DNA from: Corbicula japonica
Taxonomy: Eukaryota; Mollusca; Bivalvia; Venerida; Cyrenidae
Direction of reading: 5' to 3'
Assembly: GCA_038501625.1 (NCBI GenBank)
Contig: JAZAYU010000261.1
Span: 558,001 to 622,000, forward strand
DNA length: 64,000 bases
Shown: one piece after another, positions 36,822-46,942 of the stretch
Layout of the letters: each line of letters opens with the position of its first letter
Numbering within the stretch: position 1 is the first letter of the stretch
Translations under genes and position numbers: made by a program
Notes under the pieces: model-generated
What the model saw: the letters and a program-made list of their open reading frames with translations, nothing else
The model's database searches: none
Told to the model about the DNA's origin: nothing

Positions 36822-37199
36822 TGGTGGTTCAAAGGCATGTGATGGATTCTGTCCATGTAAGCCGACCGAGCCATTGAACCAGACTCCTCAGTCGTCTCCC
36901 CAGGGGCCACAGAGAGCACCAGACACGAAAGCAGCTTCAGATTCTTTGAATCCTCAGACACACAGAGACATAAGTCAATCCACTAATAATGACCTAATCA
37001 GAAATAATGTCGTCAGGAGTGGCCCGCCTCCACCCGGTAGAAGAAGCGGACGACCACTCCCATCATACCGAAGTCAACAGAGTAATGCACAGACATCGGT
37101 AACAGATGCACCGCCATCTTGTAACTGTCCAAACTTGCGCCGGCCGGTTTGTGGCATCAGTGGGAAAACATACGAAAATGATTGCTTTCGACGATGCAA
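36822..37199 (+). CDS. gene B, exon with end of Kazal 1, linker and start of Kazal 2
   Basis: After TTGTTTCAG the first base completes AAT and the frame continues as NGGSKACDGFCPC, finishing Kazal domain 1. A Pro/Gln/Ser/Asn-rich linker with SGPPPPGRRSGRPLP follows. Then CNCPNLRRPVCGISGKTYEN and DCFRRC begin Kazal domain 2. Donor TGCAA|GTAAGA. The exon is 378 nt, a multiple of three, and both of its introns are phase 2, so it can be duplicated or skipped without breaking the frame. Confidence 0.85.
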
Positions 37200-38227
37200 G
37201 TAAGATCGCTTTTCTTTTCTTAATAAAGTATGACTTTCGTTACAAACTTTCCGACGATTGCTATCAAACGTAAGTATGGTACTATAAGATAACTAGAAAG
37301 TCACGTGATCAGACAAGTGCATTTAAAGATGGCTTATCGGCCAAAAAAGGTTGGCAAATTTGTTATCTCTTTTTTATGATCTCTTGAGAAGAAATGGTGT
37401 CTAGAAAAGATATTAAATTGGCCTCCATCTAGCATAACATAATCTTGATTACATAAAACAAAGTATCTCGTGGCTATCTACATATCCTCAATCAGTTTTT
37501 TTAATATATTCACTTATATAAACAAAAACAATGATAACAATAACAAGATTAGATTTATGTGGCATTAACGTCGGTTTAGAGTTTGCTTTGACAGTGATTG
37601 TCTGTTGTGTCTTGTGTGTCCTAAAATCAGTGTGATAGGGGAACATATAGGCAGACTAATACAAACCACCACCACAAGTTGTGTAATAAATAGGTTATTA
37701 TACATATTCACAGCGAAACACACAAATCTGGCAGCTATGACCAACTTCATTGTCCATTATGTCAGTTAACGAGCTTTTTTGAGCTTACATCAAAGTCCAA
37801 GGTGACGCTGTCTGTCAATCTATGAAACATTTATAATTATTTTTGTGTTTATAAATTTTAGTTTTGGAAGTAACGTTGTTTTCTTTTCGGTTTGAATACT
37901 TAAATTATGTCAAGTTATGGGCAAATATGGGAGGAAGCACGAATGTGTATAACAAACTAAAAACAATACAGTGGTATCACTTACTTTCGCGGGAACGAAT
38001 TATTGCGCAAAAGGCGAAGATAACATATTTGCTCGTGCATAAATTCGCCAAATAGTATTTTTCCTTTCAGAATTTATTAATACATAGCGTATTTTCACTG
38101 AGATTCAAATTCGCGCATTTTCTCTAGCGCGATATACTCGAATTAAAAACCCTGTCGTATTTTAATGATATCACTGTATATAATATCGATAATCAGAACT
38201 CTGTAAGTACAACTAACATTGTTTCAG
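37200..38227 (+). other. gene B intron (Kazal domain 2)
   Basis: GTAAGA to TTGTTTCAG, phase 2. Contains the short inverted-repeat element at 37968-38178. Confidence 0.75.
37968..38178. mobile_element. short inverted-repeat element
   Basis: TACAGTGGTATCAC at the left mirrors TGATATCACTGTA at the right. The interior holds CGCGGGAACGAATTATTGCG and TTCGCGCATTTTCTCTAGCG, which are partly complementary. About 211 bp, non-coding, in an intron of gene B. Confidence 0.7.
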
Positions 38228-38953
38228 CTATGATGGTTTTAAATGTCAAGGCGAATGCCCATGTGGTGCCAAAAGCGCCACCTATCAGTCAGCAAATGTC
38301 TTCAGACCAGATGCTAGTTCTAATTCAGGAGGAGCAGCATCGAAATCACCTGATTCTGATTCGAAATACAGTGGAACTGGTCCGAGATCAAATGACATTA
38401 GTCTGAGATCTAATGACGCTGCTTCGAGATCAAATGAAATTGTTTCGACATACGGAGCGGGTCCAAATGGTGTCCCGGTACAACCCAGACCAACACACAT
38501 ACCTCGCAAGCATAGGACAACAACGGTTAAAGATTCCGTGTCGGCGCATAAAATGCAAAATATGTGGAGTGCAAAGACATCAAGTCAACAAAATAGTAGC
38601 GTACCAAGTCATGAACAGTCATCATCAGAAAGCTATGTTAACACAGATACTTCTCCATTGAATCCAACTAGCGCAACCATTACAACAACTACAATGAGCC
38701 AAGCGCACCAGGAGCCTCCATCCAGGACCGAAACCGGCGGCAGGCCAAAGAGGAAACCAGCGACACGTGTTGTAAAAACAGTTGAGAGAGAAGTCATTGA
38801 GAGAGAGGTTGAGGCGGGGCATGGGGGCGGACATGTAGTTTATGAGGGCATGTCCAGTAGATTAAACTCTCCTTGTGGATGTAATGATCTGTACGCCCCT
38901 GTGTGTGGTGCAGATGGAGTAACATATAACAACCCATGTGAAATATCCTGTTC
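38228..38953 (+). CDS. gene B, exon with end of Kazal 2, long linker and start of Kazal 3
   Basis: Starts after GTTTCAG and completes AAC, reading NYDGFKCQGECPC to finish Kazal domain 2. A ~190-residue Ser/Thr/Asn-rich linker contains RSNDI and RSNDA repeats and a basic/acidic helix (VVKTVEREVIEREVEAG). Kazal domain 3 begins CGCNDLYAPVCGADGVTYNN, the most canonical of the five. Donor TGTTC|GTAAGT. The exon is 726 nt, a multiple of three, with phase 2 introns on both sides. Confidence 0.85.
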
Positions 38954-40624
38954 GTAAGTTGTAACCAAGCTTCATATATTCGTTTGTTAATGTTGGTACT
39001 TTTGATTTCGTTTTCTTTGTTGTAATTTATAATTGGTTAACGAATATTATTTGTGTAGTGCAATTAACAAATATTTTTATGTACGAGGGCGGATCAAAAA
39101 GTTCGTGGACTTTTGTCATTGTATCTTAATTTGAAACACGTTCGCAATAAATTATATACTAAATTCAATCAGAACACAAACGTACCAAACTGAGCTAAAA
39201 TATTCATATATTTAATCGATTTCAAAAGCGCGTGGCTTATTTGAATAACCATGGTAACACGTAAGCGGCGCACGCCGTTTCAATTGTACTTTATAAAGCA
39301 TATACATGTATCTATCAATAAAAACAAAACTACTAGTTGAAACACAGCCAAATTTCGCAACGTCAAAGCACGGTATACAAATGATGCAATGCCGAATTTT
39401 TACGTCATTCTGACTATGCGTTTTAAAAACAGTCAATATTTAAGAAAGTTATCACCAACATTAAAACGTCAGAAATGTCGCCGTCAGATCGCTCGGAAAT
39501 ACGCGCTATTATAAAATTCTGTCATGGTCTTTGAAAATCACCTCATCAAAAGCTATAATAATTTAGCAGCCGCAAATGAAAACTTCCGTAAGCCGAGCTC
39601 TAGATTTTTAGTTGTACCAGTGTTTTTTACGGTAAGAAAAGCCATTAAATAGGCCTGGTGTATGGAAAAAATAAAAAAATCGGCGTTACGGCAGTGATGT
39701 CAAGCCGTGAGGCAATTGAAGCGGACTAAAGTCTAACTATTGTGGCGCTTTTCGACCGATTCTAGACTGGATGAGGTACCGTGCAACGGATATTGCAGAA
39801 CAAACGACATTTTTAAAGGTGTGTTAATAATTTATTAACAAATATGTTTTTCAAAAAATGTTTTGTTTGGTATTTGAATCATTACGAAGTCATAAATTAT
39901 CAAATAGGAATCAATAAGTCATTTATAATTTTAATAACACTTGAGTAAACAGCAACACAGACTGTGTCCACAATTCAAAAACTTATTACATATTAACAAA
40001 TACAAATTTGTAATAAGTTGTTTGAACAGTTACACGCACGTTGCTAAAGTAACGCGATACTGTGGGTATTGCATTCCCGGTCGTTTCTTCGGCGGTACGA
40101 GCGAGAAGGGGACCAGTTTTTTGATCGCCTCATAACCACTTGCGAGACTTTGACCAGCAATGTTACACTTCTATGTTCAATCAATGGAACCCCGGCATTG
40201 CATTCCGGTGACGGAGCCTATTTCAAGAAACTTAGAACATATGCCGCTTCGCTAACGCTGCGCCCGTGAAGTAACGTCGTTGACGTTATTAGATCTTATT
40301 TGACGTGCGCCGGATAGAGGTTAGTGTATGACTTTAATTGTTCATAGTTTTTTTATGTGATGTTGTAATTTGCTGATATTTTGTAAAAATATGCTGGACA
40401 TATTCCAATTAAAGCTTGTGTAATTTTATTTGTGGTATTTTGAATAATATAAAAACTATAACAAAAGTCCACGAACTTTTTGATCCGCCCTCGTACAATT
40501 CTAACTACGTGTATTTTAATTCTAGAACGTTTATTCAGTTACGTGTATACTAAGACTGTTAACTAACAGCTAGTCAATATATGTGTTAAATGTTCTAACA
40601 TAACTCATGTCTAACATAACTCAG
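38954..40624 (+). other. gene B intron (Kazal domain 3), carries a mariner-like element
   Basis: GTAAGT to ATAACTCAG, phase 2. Nearly all of it is occupied by the 1.4-kb inverted-repeat transposon at 39082-40495. Confidence 0.8.
39082..40495. mobile_element. mariner-like (Tc1/mariner) transposon, non-functional
   Basis: Perfect 35-bp terminal inverted repeats start TACGAGGGCGGATCAAAAAG at the left and occur as the exact reverse complement at the right end. TA lies at both outer edges, fitting the Tc1/mariner target site. The length of 1.4 kb fits mariner. A relic of the transposase N-terminus may be visible at 39474 (MSPSDRSEIRAIIKFCHGL, then a stop), resembling the RAVIKFL helix of mariner transposases. 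The rest of the interior has no open frame and no visible catalytic core. The perfect ends suggest fairly recent movement by a non-autonomous copy. Confidence 0.75.
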
Positions 40625-40780
40625 CTCTGGTGTCCAGACCCACTGTAATGGGGTGTGTCCATGCGATCTCTTCCGATTTGACCCCATCTACTTCTGCGAG
40701 GATTACTGCAGTAGGGCGTACCAACCCGTGTGCTCCGCCTGGGGGCACCAGTTTGATAATGACTGTTTTAGACAGTGCAG
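40625..40780 (+). CDS. gene B, exon with end of Kazal 3 and start of Kazal 4 (no linker)
   Basis: After ACTCAG it reads SSGVQTHCNGVCPC to finish Kazal domain 3. After a short spacer (DLFRFDPIYF) Kazal domain 4 begins: CEDYCSRAYQPVCSAWGHQF, then DNDCFRQC. Donor TGCAG|GTACAT. The exon is 156 nt, a multiple of three, again phase 2 to phase 2. It lacks the long disordered linker of the other exons, and the GTDG signature is changed to SAWG, so inhibitory specificity is likely altered. Confidence 0.85.
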
Positions 40781-41218
40781 GTACATAATTGTTATAAAAC
40801 AAGGTCAGGGTAAATATGATAGAAGCATTACCATTTATATCATTAAAATTAGATTAATGCTCATGATTTTATTTGTTGTTTTTTTATAAAAGATACAACT
40901 TTATATAAAGCAACATACATAATTTGTCATTATAGTAAATAATTGGTCTATTTGTTGTTGACGCGAACTACAGCAATTTTATACCATGTATAAAGCTCAA
41001 TTCTTTGCTGTGTGTCTCCAACAAGATTATTTTTTTAATGTATATGTCTACTGTAGCTTCAAATCCCTTTGGGATTTTGCCTAACATTCTATCTAGCGTC
41101 CATGTTGATACCCCAGGTCTTCTGCCTAGATACACTCATCTTCCGTCGAACCAAGCTAGGTATGAACTCTTGTCTGCTTCGTGAATCCACAAACATTAAA
41201 AGTTGTTCTTTATTGCAG
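40781..41218 (+). other. gene B intron (Kazal domain 4)
   Basis: GTACAT to CTTTATTGCAG, phase 2. No feature seen inside. Confidence 0.75.
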
Positions 41219-41602
41219 TCATGAAGCAAAAGAATGTAACGGAGAATGTCCCTGTCAGGCGCAATACAAGCGACCGGCAGTGTATGATCAACAACCAGCA
41301 CAGAACAACCGACCCGCCGAGTATGATCAACAACCAGCACAGCACAACCGACCCGCCGTGTATGATCTACCACCTTCGCACAATGCACCTGTGTACGATC
41401 CTCAACCGACAAACCCACCACCGGCTTACAACTACCATGCAAGTCAGCCGGTTTCGCAGTCTGGTTCCATGGATCCTCAGAACTTTAATCGTGAGCCAAG
41501 CAATCAACCATTAAGCACCTGCGAGTGTATCCCAGGTGACATCGACCCGGTCTGTACAACGACCGGAGAGACCGTCTGGTACGGCTGCGAAGCCATTTGC
41601 AG
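41219..41602 (+). CDS. gene B, exon with end of Kazal 4, Pro/Tyr repeat linker and start of Kazal 5
   Basis: Begins after TATTGCAG and reads SHEAKECNGECPC, closing Kazal domain 4. A linker follows with tandem RPA(V/E)YDQQPAQ(N/H)N units and PVYDPQPTNPPPAY. Kazal domain 5 starts CECIPGDIDPVCTTTGETVW, then YGCEAIC. Donor TGCAG|GTCAGT. The exon is 384 nt, a multiple of three, with phase 2 on both sides. TTTGE replaces the usual GTDG motif. Confidence 0.85.
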
Positions 41603-41637
41603 GTCAGTATCTAGAACTCTGACTTGTTAATAAGTGG

Positions 41638-41790
41638 ACCCAATTATAATACTGAGACTGGAATCCAATCTCAAAAATTCCAAATAATCAAATTGGCTAA
41701 AATGAAAAGTTACCCCCATTTCATCCAATAAATTAAGATGCTCGGTATTTGAGACTGGTTTTCAACTTCAGTTTTATAATCTTGGGCCCA
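41638..41790. repeat. GAGACTGG-family short element, copy 1
   Basis: TACTGAGACTGGAATCCAATC at the left and ATTTGAGACTGGTTTTCAAC near the right, then CAGTTTTATAATCTTGGGCCC. The latter matches the ATCATAAAACT ends of the 55483-55614 copy. Confidence 0.6.
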
Positions 41791-42398
41791 TATCTCTAAT
41801 TATTAACGATTGAAAACGATTGTATCACCGTTGTACTAAGTCTTATCAATCTGCTTTCTCTTACAGGAGACTCGCCCCGAGGTAATATACTTTGCTTAGC
41901 CTATGCTCTGCTGCGTATCTAACCCCTCAACTTAGTATTGAAATTAAATTTAGGATGTTCAATTTGCAATGTCCCAAATAATCCAGATGTAATTTTTTGA
42001 AGTTTTGGCACGCTCTTTATACCTTTGTTATTGCATCTTGGAATTATTTTAAATTGAATTAAATATATTGGTTCAATGTTATCGAGCATGGGAGGATGCA
42101 TTTTGTTCACAGTTTTATTAACTTGTTTAAGTCGGTTGCACGTTTTTTTTTTAAACTCCTTTTGTATATAATAATAATAATGTACCGAAAGGAAAGAGCT
42201 GGGAAGTTATGACGTTTAAATTTAAATTTAAAACAACTATGTGTTTGAATATGCATGAGCTGCCGGCGACCATGATCAGTATGTTACGGTTCATTAACCA
42301 AGGCCCGCAGATTTTAACAATATTCAACACCCAGCGCAGCGCGTTTACATTTTGTGTTTTTTCCACTTGAGCGGCGTACATGTAGGAAGTACATTTAT

Positions 42399-42631
42399 TA
42401 ACCCTTTACTCCAAATATACAGATTTTATCGCATGTAGGACCAGAGCTTACCCAAAACATCGGCACCCATACCGTCTGATCAGAATCTATATTTATTGGT
42501 CGGAAATAACTATAAGAATTAAAAAAGTGAACAGTATAGAACCGGATCAGATGACCGGGATGTACCGGCTGATCGTTATCTACAATGTGCACCCATGGAA
42601 AACAACCATACCATGATGGAGTAAATGGTTA
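42399..42631. repeat. dispersed ~235-bp palindromic family, diverged full copy
   Basis: TTAACCCTTTACTCCAAATA at the left and GATGGAGTAAATGGTTAATA at the right. The centre has GGTCGGAAATAACTATAAGA and CGGATCAGATGACCGGGATG. TTAA lies at both outer ends and may be the target duplication. Confidence 0.7.
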
Positions 42632-42913
42632 ATATAATATTTAGACATCGGTGTGTTGCAACAACACACACCTTTCCAATATGTTCCTAATATATAACGC
42701 GCAGCACATTGAAAGCCCTCAGAAAGTTGCGATGCTAAACCTTCCCAATCACTTCTGGTTGGGTTCTTCTAAAATTTCGGTAGGAAACATCAGACAGATA
42801 TCTACTTAAGTATATGCACATGGCGTTATGATCTACTTCTTTATTTTTATCATTAAAATTATAATGTTCAAATTCCTTGTCCATCCATGCCTTTTTCGTT
42901 AGGATCGTTTCGT

Positions 42914-43172
42914 TTAAGGTATCGCAAACATTTCAAATGGCGAAGACAGGCTAAAATTTCAAAAAATGCATTTTTGGGGAAATACTTATTGCCACCTAGA
43001 TTTTAGTAAATAAATGGATTAAGCTATGGATGTAGTAAATGTTTGCAAGCTCAGTATATATAGCTAAATACATTTCTTTACTAAACTATAGGTGGCAATA
43101 AGTATCTCCCCCAAAATTCAGTTTTGAAATTTTAGCTAGTTTTTGCCATTTGCAATGTTTGCGACCTCTTAA
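42914..43172. mobile_element. palindromic MITE-like element, copy 2
   Basis: Same arms as 233-795: TATCGCAAACATTTCAAATG and GAAATACTTATTGCCACCT at the left, inverted at the right as AGGTGGCAATAAGTATCTCC and GCAATGTTTGCGACCTC. It is shorter because the central hairpin of copy 1 is absent. Confidence 0.8.
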
Positions 43173-43892
43173 GTTTGTAATTATTTCTGGTTCCCAGTGT
43201 TCATAAAACACATAAAATTTGGCTTAACGGTGCAAATTCTTGTAAAACCCAGTACTATAGGGGAGAGGGAGTGATGGCAGAAGATAATTTGCATTCACGT
43301 TTAGAAATACTTCAAACCGAATTTGCCATCTTCAAAAATATGCCGAGTTCTTTGATTTCAAACACTTCTTTTAGTAGAAATATGACCTTAATGCAACAGC
43401 AATTCTGGTAAATTGCGATTCAAATATGTCGTGTTTAAACTAATATTTACTATATGTACATTATGAAAAAGGCTCTGGAAAATTAACTGGAGAGGAGTGA
43501 AGATGTATCCATTGGTTTCGATCAGTTATATATTCATTCACAGAACATTAAGTAGTTTAGAAGGGAAGGGAAATCTATATAAACTAGAAATTACTTACAG
43601 TTACTAAACATTATTACATGTAAATAAAGATTTTGTTTCCTAATAAAATAAAATTGCACGTTTAGTTGGTCACAGCATAGGGTGCATGGTACCATGTGTG
43701 TTGTAAATGCACATTATTCGGTAAATTAGATTAAAACCGATTCTAAGGGACAGCCCTGTGTGAACAGAAATATATGACATAGGTTTTCATTGCCAGATGA
43801 TGTACTGTTTTAAAACATAATTTCATGTCCGCTCACGATGAAAATCAATGTTAGGTTGTTTTGTGAACACGAGGTATATCAGAACTTGCCTG

Positions 43893-43970
43893 AAGGTTAT
43901 AAAGCTAAGATTGGAAACCAGTCTCAAATCTCAAGAATCTGATTGGCTGAAATGGCTACTGGTCGCTACT
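43893..43970. repeat. GAGACTGG-family short element, copy 2 (half)
   Basis: GGTTATAAAGCTAAGATTGG, CCAGTCTCAAATCTCAAGAA and CTGATTGGCTGAAATGGC match the left half of the copy at 44980-45122. Confidence 0.6.
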
Positions 43971-44401
43971 GTTTTTAATCTATTACTTTCTAACCTCCTA
44001 AAATGCATATTTTGGTTATGGACTTCCCACCACTTGTAATTGCTGTGAAAGACTCTTAGTGACTTGCCAAGCCATTTTATGCACGAACAGCAAGCACGGA
44101 AGAACCGCCGACCGTCCGCCAAGTTGTTGCAGTTTTCCTTGCATTACTGACTCGAATCTACAGTATTACGGAGCATATGGCTGACAGTCAGAGACGTTGA
44201 CTACAAAGACAGGGAGGCGACTAACCGTATGAGCGACAGGCTGAAAAATACTTAATCATCAACTCAATTTATATTTCAATGGCGTAAAATCTGGACATTG
44301 TAAGACTCAGCGTTTAAAACACACACATTTCAAGGAACTGAAAGAAGTACACACAACCTGCGTAAAAAGGGCTGTTTGATACTTGTTTTTATTTATTTCA
44401 G

Positions 44402-44441
44402 GGGTGTAACCATCGCCTGTTCTTCTGAGTGTCCATGCTGA
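44402..44441 (+). CDS. gene B, terminal exon: end of Kazal domain 5 and stop
   Basis: After TTATTTCAG one base completes AGG and the frame reads GVTIACSSECPC, then TGA at 44439-44441. This gives Kazal domain 5 the same (E/F/V)CPC ending as the other four, which strongly supports this tiny exon even though only 40 nt code. The exon lengths plus the one missing upstream base sum to 5,451 nt, an exact multiple of three. Confidence 0.8.
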
Positions 44442-45439
44442 CCGGAAGTGATTGTGGTATTACCAGAAGTGGTTGGAATACTGAATAACAGACGTCTGTA
44501 ATAATCATGTCGGTTTTGGAAGACAATATCACAGATACCAAGTATTTGTTCCAACTCTAAACTCCGAGGTGTAAAGACGCATTCCTTTGTATATTTATAT
44601 TTTGATTCAACGAAGAACACTATGACCGTGTGCACAAACGGATGTGAAGCTTAAACACGGTAATGTAGAGCGCAGACTCGAGTTAGGCTTTGAGTTGCTG
44701 TGCACACGGCCATAATGATTCCAAGTTGTGTATAGATGTCCCGTTATCCTGTGTTTTGTAGCTTTTTTTGTATGAGAATTTTAGGAAGTTTAAGTAATGT
44801 GTACTAGCCAACGGAATATCATTAGCGACATCTTACATCTACGTGCTAGGGTCAGCTTGCACAGTCGCAATAACGTGTCAGCATCGTTCACAGACAAATC
44901 AACATAGTGCTCACACGACTATGACTACTGTATTGTCCATTAAACTAAAGTTGGAGACCAGTCTCGAATCTAAAGCATCAGGCCCCAAGATAATAAAAGT
45001 GAGAATGTTAACCAGTCTGAAATCTCAAGGATCTGATTGACTGAAATGGCGACCGGTCGACATTCAGCCACAAGATGCTTGAGATTTGAGACCGGTTTTA
45101 AAATATCAATTTCATAATTTTCAGCAATTATTGTCAAATATAGAAACTACAATATCTTTTTTTTTAAGTCTAATTTAACTGGTGAGATGCTTAATATGAA
45201 CGGCTGGTTCCCAGTTTTAATTTTTTATGATCTTGGGCATGTTACCTTCTCAGTCGGTCAAGCAAGAACAGTTCAATGACGATTTAAGCATTCAGAAAAC
45301 TAAGTATAATAATTGATGTGTCAATAAGTCCGTTGCCACTGCGTGACATTTTGTATGTATTATAAAGAAAATACCTTGTGCTCATAAAAAGTTACATAGA
45401 AAATGAATAAAAACAAAATATATAAATGAATTCTTTGGT
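44442..45439. other. convergent intergenic region between genes B and C
   Basis: Contains the 3' untranslated ends of gene B (plus) and gene C (minus) and one GAGACTGG-family element. No strong AATAAA for gene B is seen close to its stop; one occurs near 45403, so the two transcripts could nearly meet or overlap. Confidence 0.5.
44980..45122. repeat. GAGACTGG-family short element, copy 3
   Basis: GGCCCCAAGATAATAAAAGT at the left. AACCAGTCTGAAATCTCAAG and CTTGAGATTTGAGACCGGTT form inverted arms around GGCGACCGGTCGACATTC. Confidence 0.65.
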
Positions 45440-45445
45440 TTTATT
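45440..45445 (-). terminator. poly(A) signal of gene C
   Basis: AATAAA on the minus strand, about 30 nt after the TAG at 45476-45478. The short 3' untranslated region this implies fits the proposed terminal exon. Confidence 0.5.
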
Positions 45446-45475
45446 GCTATGCTATATCCTTCCATATTGTCTGAA

Positions 45476-45557
45476 CTAAATTTGTTTCTGCCAAAGTTTG
45501 CGACCCATTATTCCAATAAAACCGATGAAAATGGCCCTCGCTACTCCAACCTCTTCC
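45476..45557 (-). CDS. gene C, terminal coding exon
   Basis: Minus-strand acceptor TTGTTTTCTTGCAG precedes 45557. Joined to the 59-nt exon (phase 2), the G at 45557 completes ATG and the frame reads MEEVGVARAIFIGFIGIMGR, then KLWQKQI and TAG. The hydrophobic run IFIGFIGIM is short for a membrane helix but unusual after such a basic protein. If the 59-nt exon is skipped, the same acceptor continues in another open frame (GRGWSSEGHFHRFYWNNGSQ ...) to TAG at 45447-45449. The reading given here is preferred because the small exon has good splice sites and the stop then lies a more usual distance before the poly(A) signal. Confidence 0.5.
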
Positions 45558-46343
45558 CTGCAAGAAAACAACAAAATATTACCGACAGTAAGTATTCTAC
45601 TTTACGGTTAGAACATCTCGTTTAGTTTGAGAATTTTAACGAGAAACATAGCTTTAGTGAAGCTAATGATCACGCTATTTGTATTTTAGTTAAGGATTTA
45701 ATGATTATTGCCGGAGTAGAATCAAGTAATAATTACCCGACTTGAACACCGCAAAGAGTAGCTTCTAGACGACAAGTTTCTATGCTAATGGACAAAAGTC
45801 TTGTACGGTCTACAAAAACTACAATATCTTTTTTTTGTTTCAAAGTCTTGTTCGGTCTACAAAAACTACAATATCTTTATATTTGTATTGCAAACTCATT
45901 AACTTGGTATCGATTAGAGGACACTTATATCTATACAATAAAAGAATTTGAGGCAGAACTGCCGGTAGAATAATGTGTTGAAAATTGCCTTTTTTGTATT
46001 TCAATCGCTGAAAAAATAATACGGAAAACCATACCGGACTAGACTTTTGTCCATCATATATTATTAAACAACTTTGAACACAAGTTACAATATGAAATAA
46101 AAGTAATGATTTAAAAGCCTTAAATATTTAGTTCTCTCAGCACCTGAACCCTGGATTAAAGGTAATTTCAACAACATGCCCTCAACTTTCAGTCCCGAAA
46201 TTTTCGTTGATTTATTTCGCATGCTATTGAAGTTAAAAGATCAACAACAGCAATAACAACAAAAAACAACACCCAACGGTACACTTTAACGTTTCGTTAA
46301 GTGTAAACATTAGCAAGACGAGGTAATAACTAAAGATACTTAC

Positions 46344-46402
46344 ATGAACCAAGAAGTCTGGATATATAAAGGTGCTCGTTTTAACACACTTATATTTTCA
46401 GT
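46344..46402 (-). CDS. gene C, small internal coding exon
   Basis: On the minus strand, TTGTCGTTTCAG leads into 59 nt that are open in phase 0 (TENISVLKRAPLYIQTSWF), followed by AT|GTAAGT. The previous exon ends at a codon boundary, so it joins in frame, and the AT completes ATG with the next exon. Both splice sites are canonical. There is no transcript evidence, and the exon may be alternative. Confidence 0.5.
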
Positions 46403-46942
46403 CTGAAACGACAAAATATATACAGTATAAACATTGGACAGTCATGTACCAGAATTTCCTCCAAAAATATTTAGGGGAAATCGAAGATATGGTTTCAATA
46501 CAGGCTTTCTTTGTACCATTTATACAGAGGAGCTGAACACTGAGCTAATAAAACGTAACAGGAATTGGAGAGAGCGCAATAGCAATAACAAAGCTCTAGA
46601 GTTATCGGCATGGTCTGCAAGAGTGCTGGTATTTTTTTATCATGTGCGCAACAGTTAAACAACTGTGTAAATCGCTAGAGAAATCAGCAACAAGGTGGCG
46701 GGTGCTGTCAAGCCAGCAAATCTTCGTACTTGTCTGCTAGGGTAAAAACTGTTATTAAAAAGGCGCAAAGGTTATCAACAGGAGGAAAAATGTCATCCGA
46801 ACAAGCGCTTAAGGTACTGAACAAGAACGTAAAAGTTATCAGCACAAGCGCTTAATGTTATCAACAAAAGCACGAAAACACGAGCGCTGAATGTAATCAA
46901 CAAGAACATTGATTAAAAGAGCAATACAGTTGTAAAAACTAC

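Larger units (their letters stand above)
41603..44401 (+). other. gene B last intron (Kazal domain 5)
   Basis: GTCAGT to TTATTTCAG, phase 2. Holds four repeats listed separately: one dispersed palindromic copy, the second copy of the 233-795 element, and two members of the GAGACTGG family. Confidence 0.7.
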
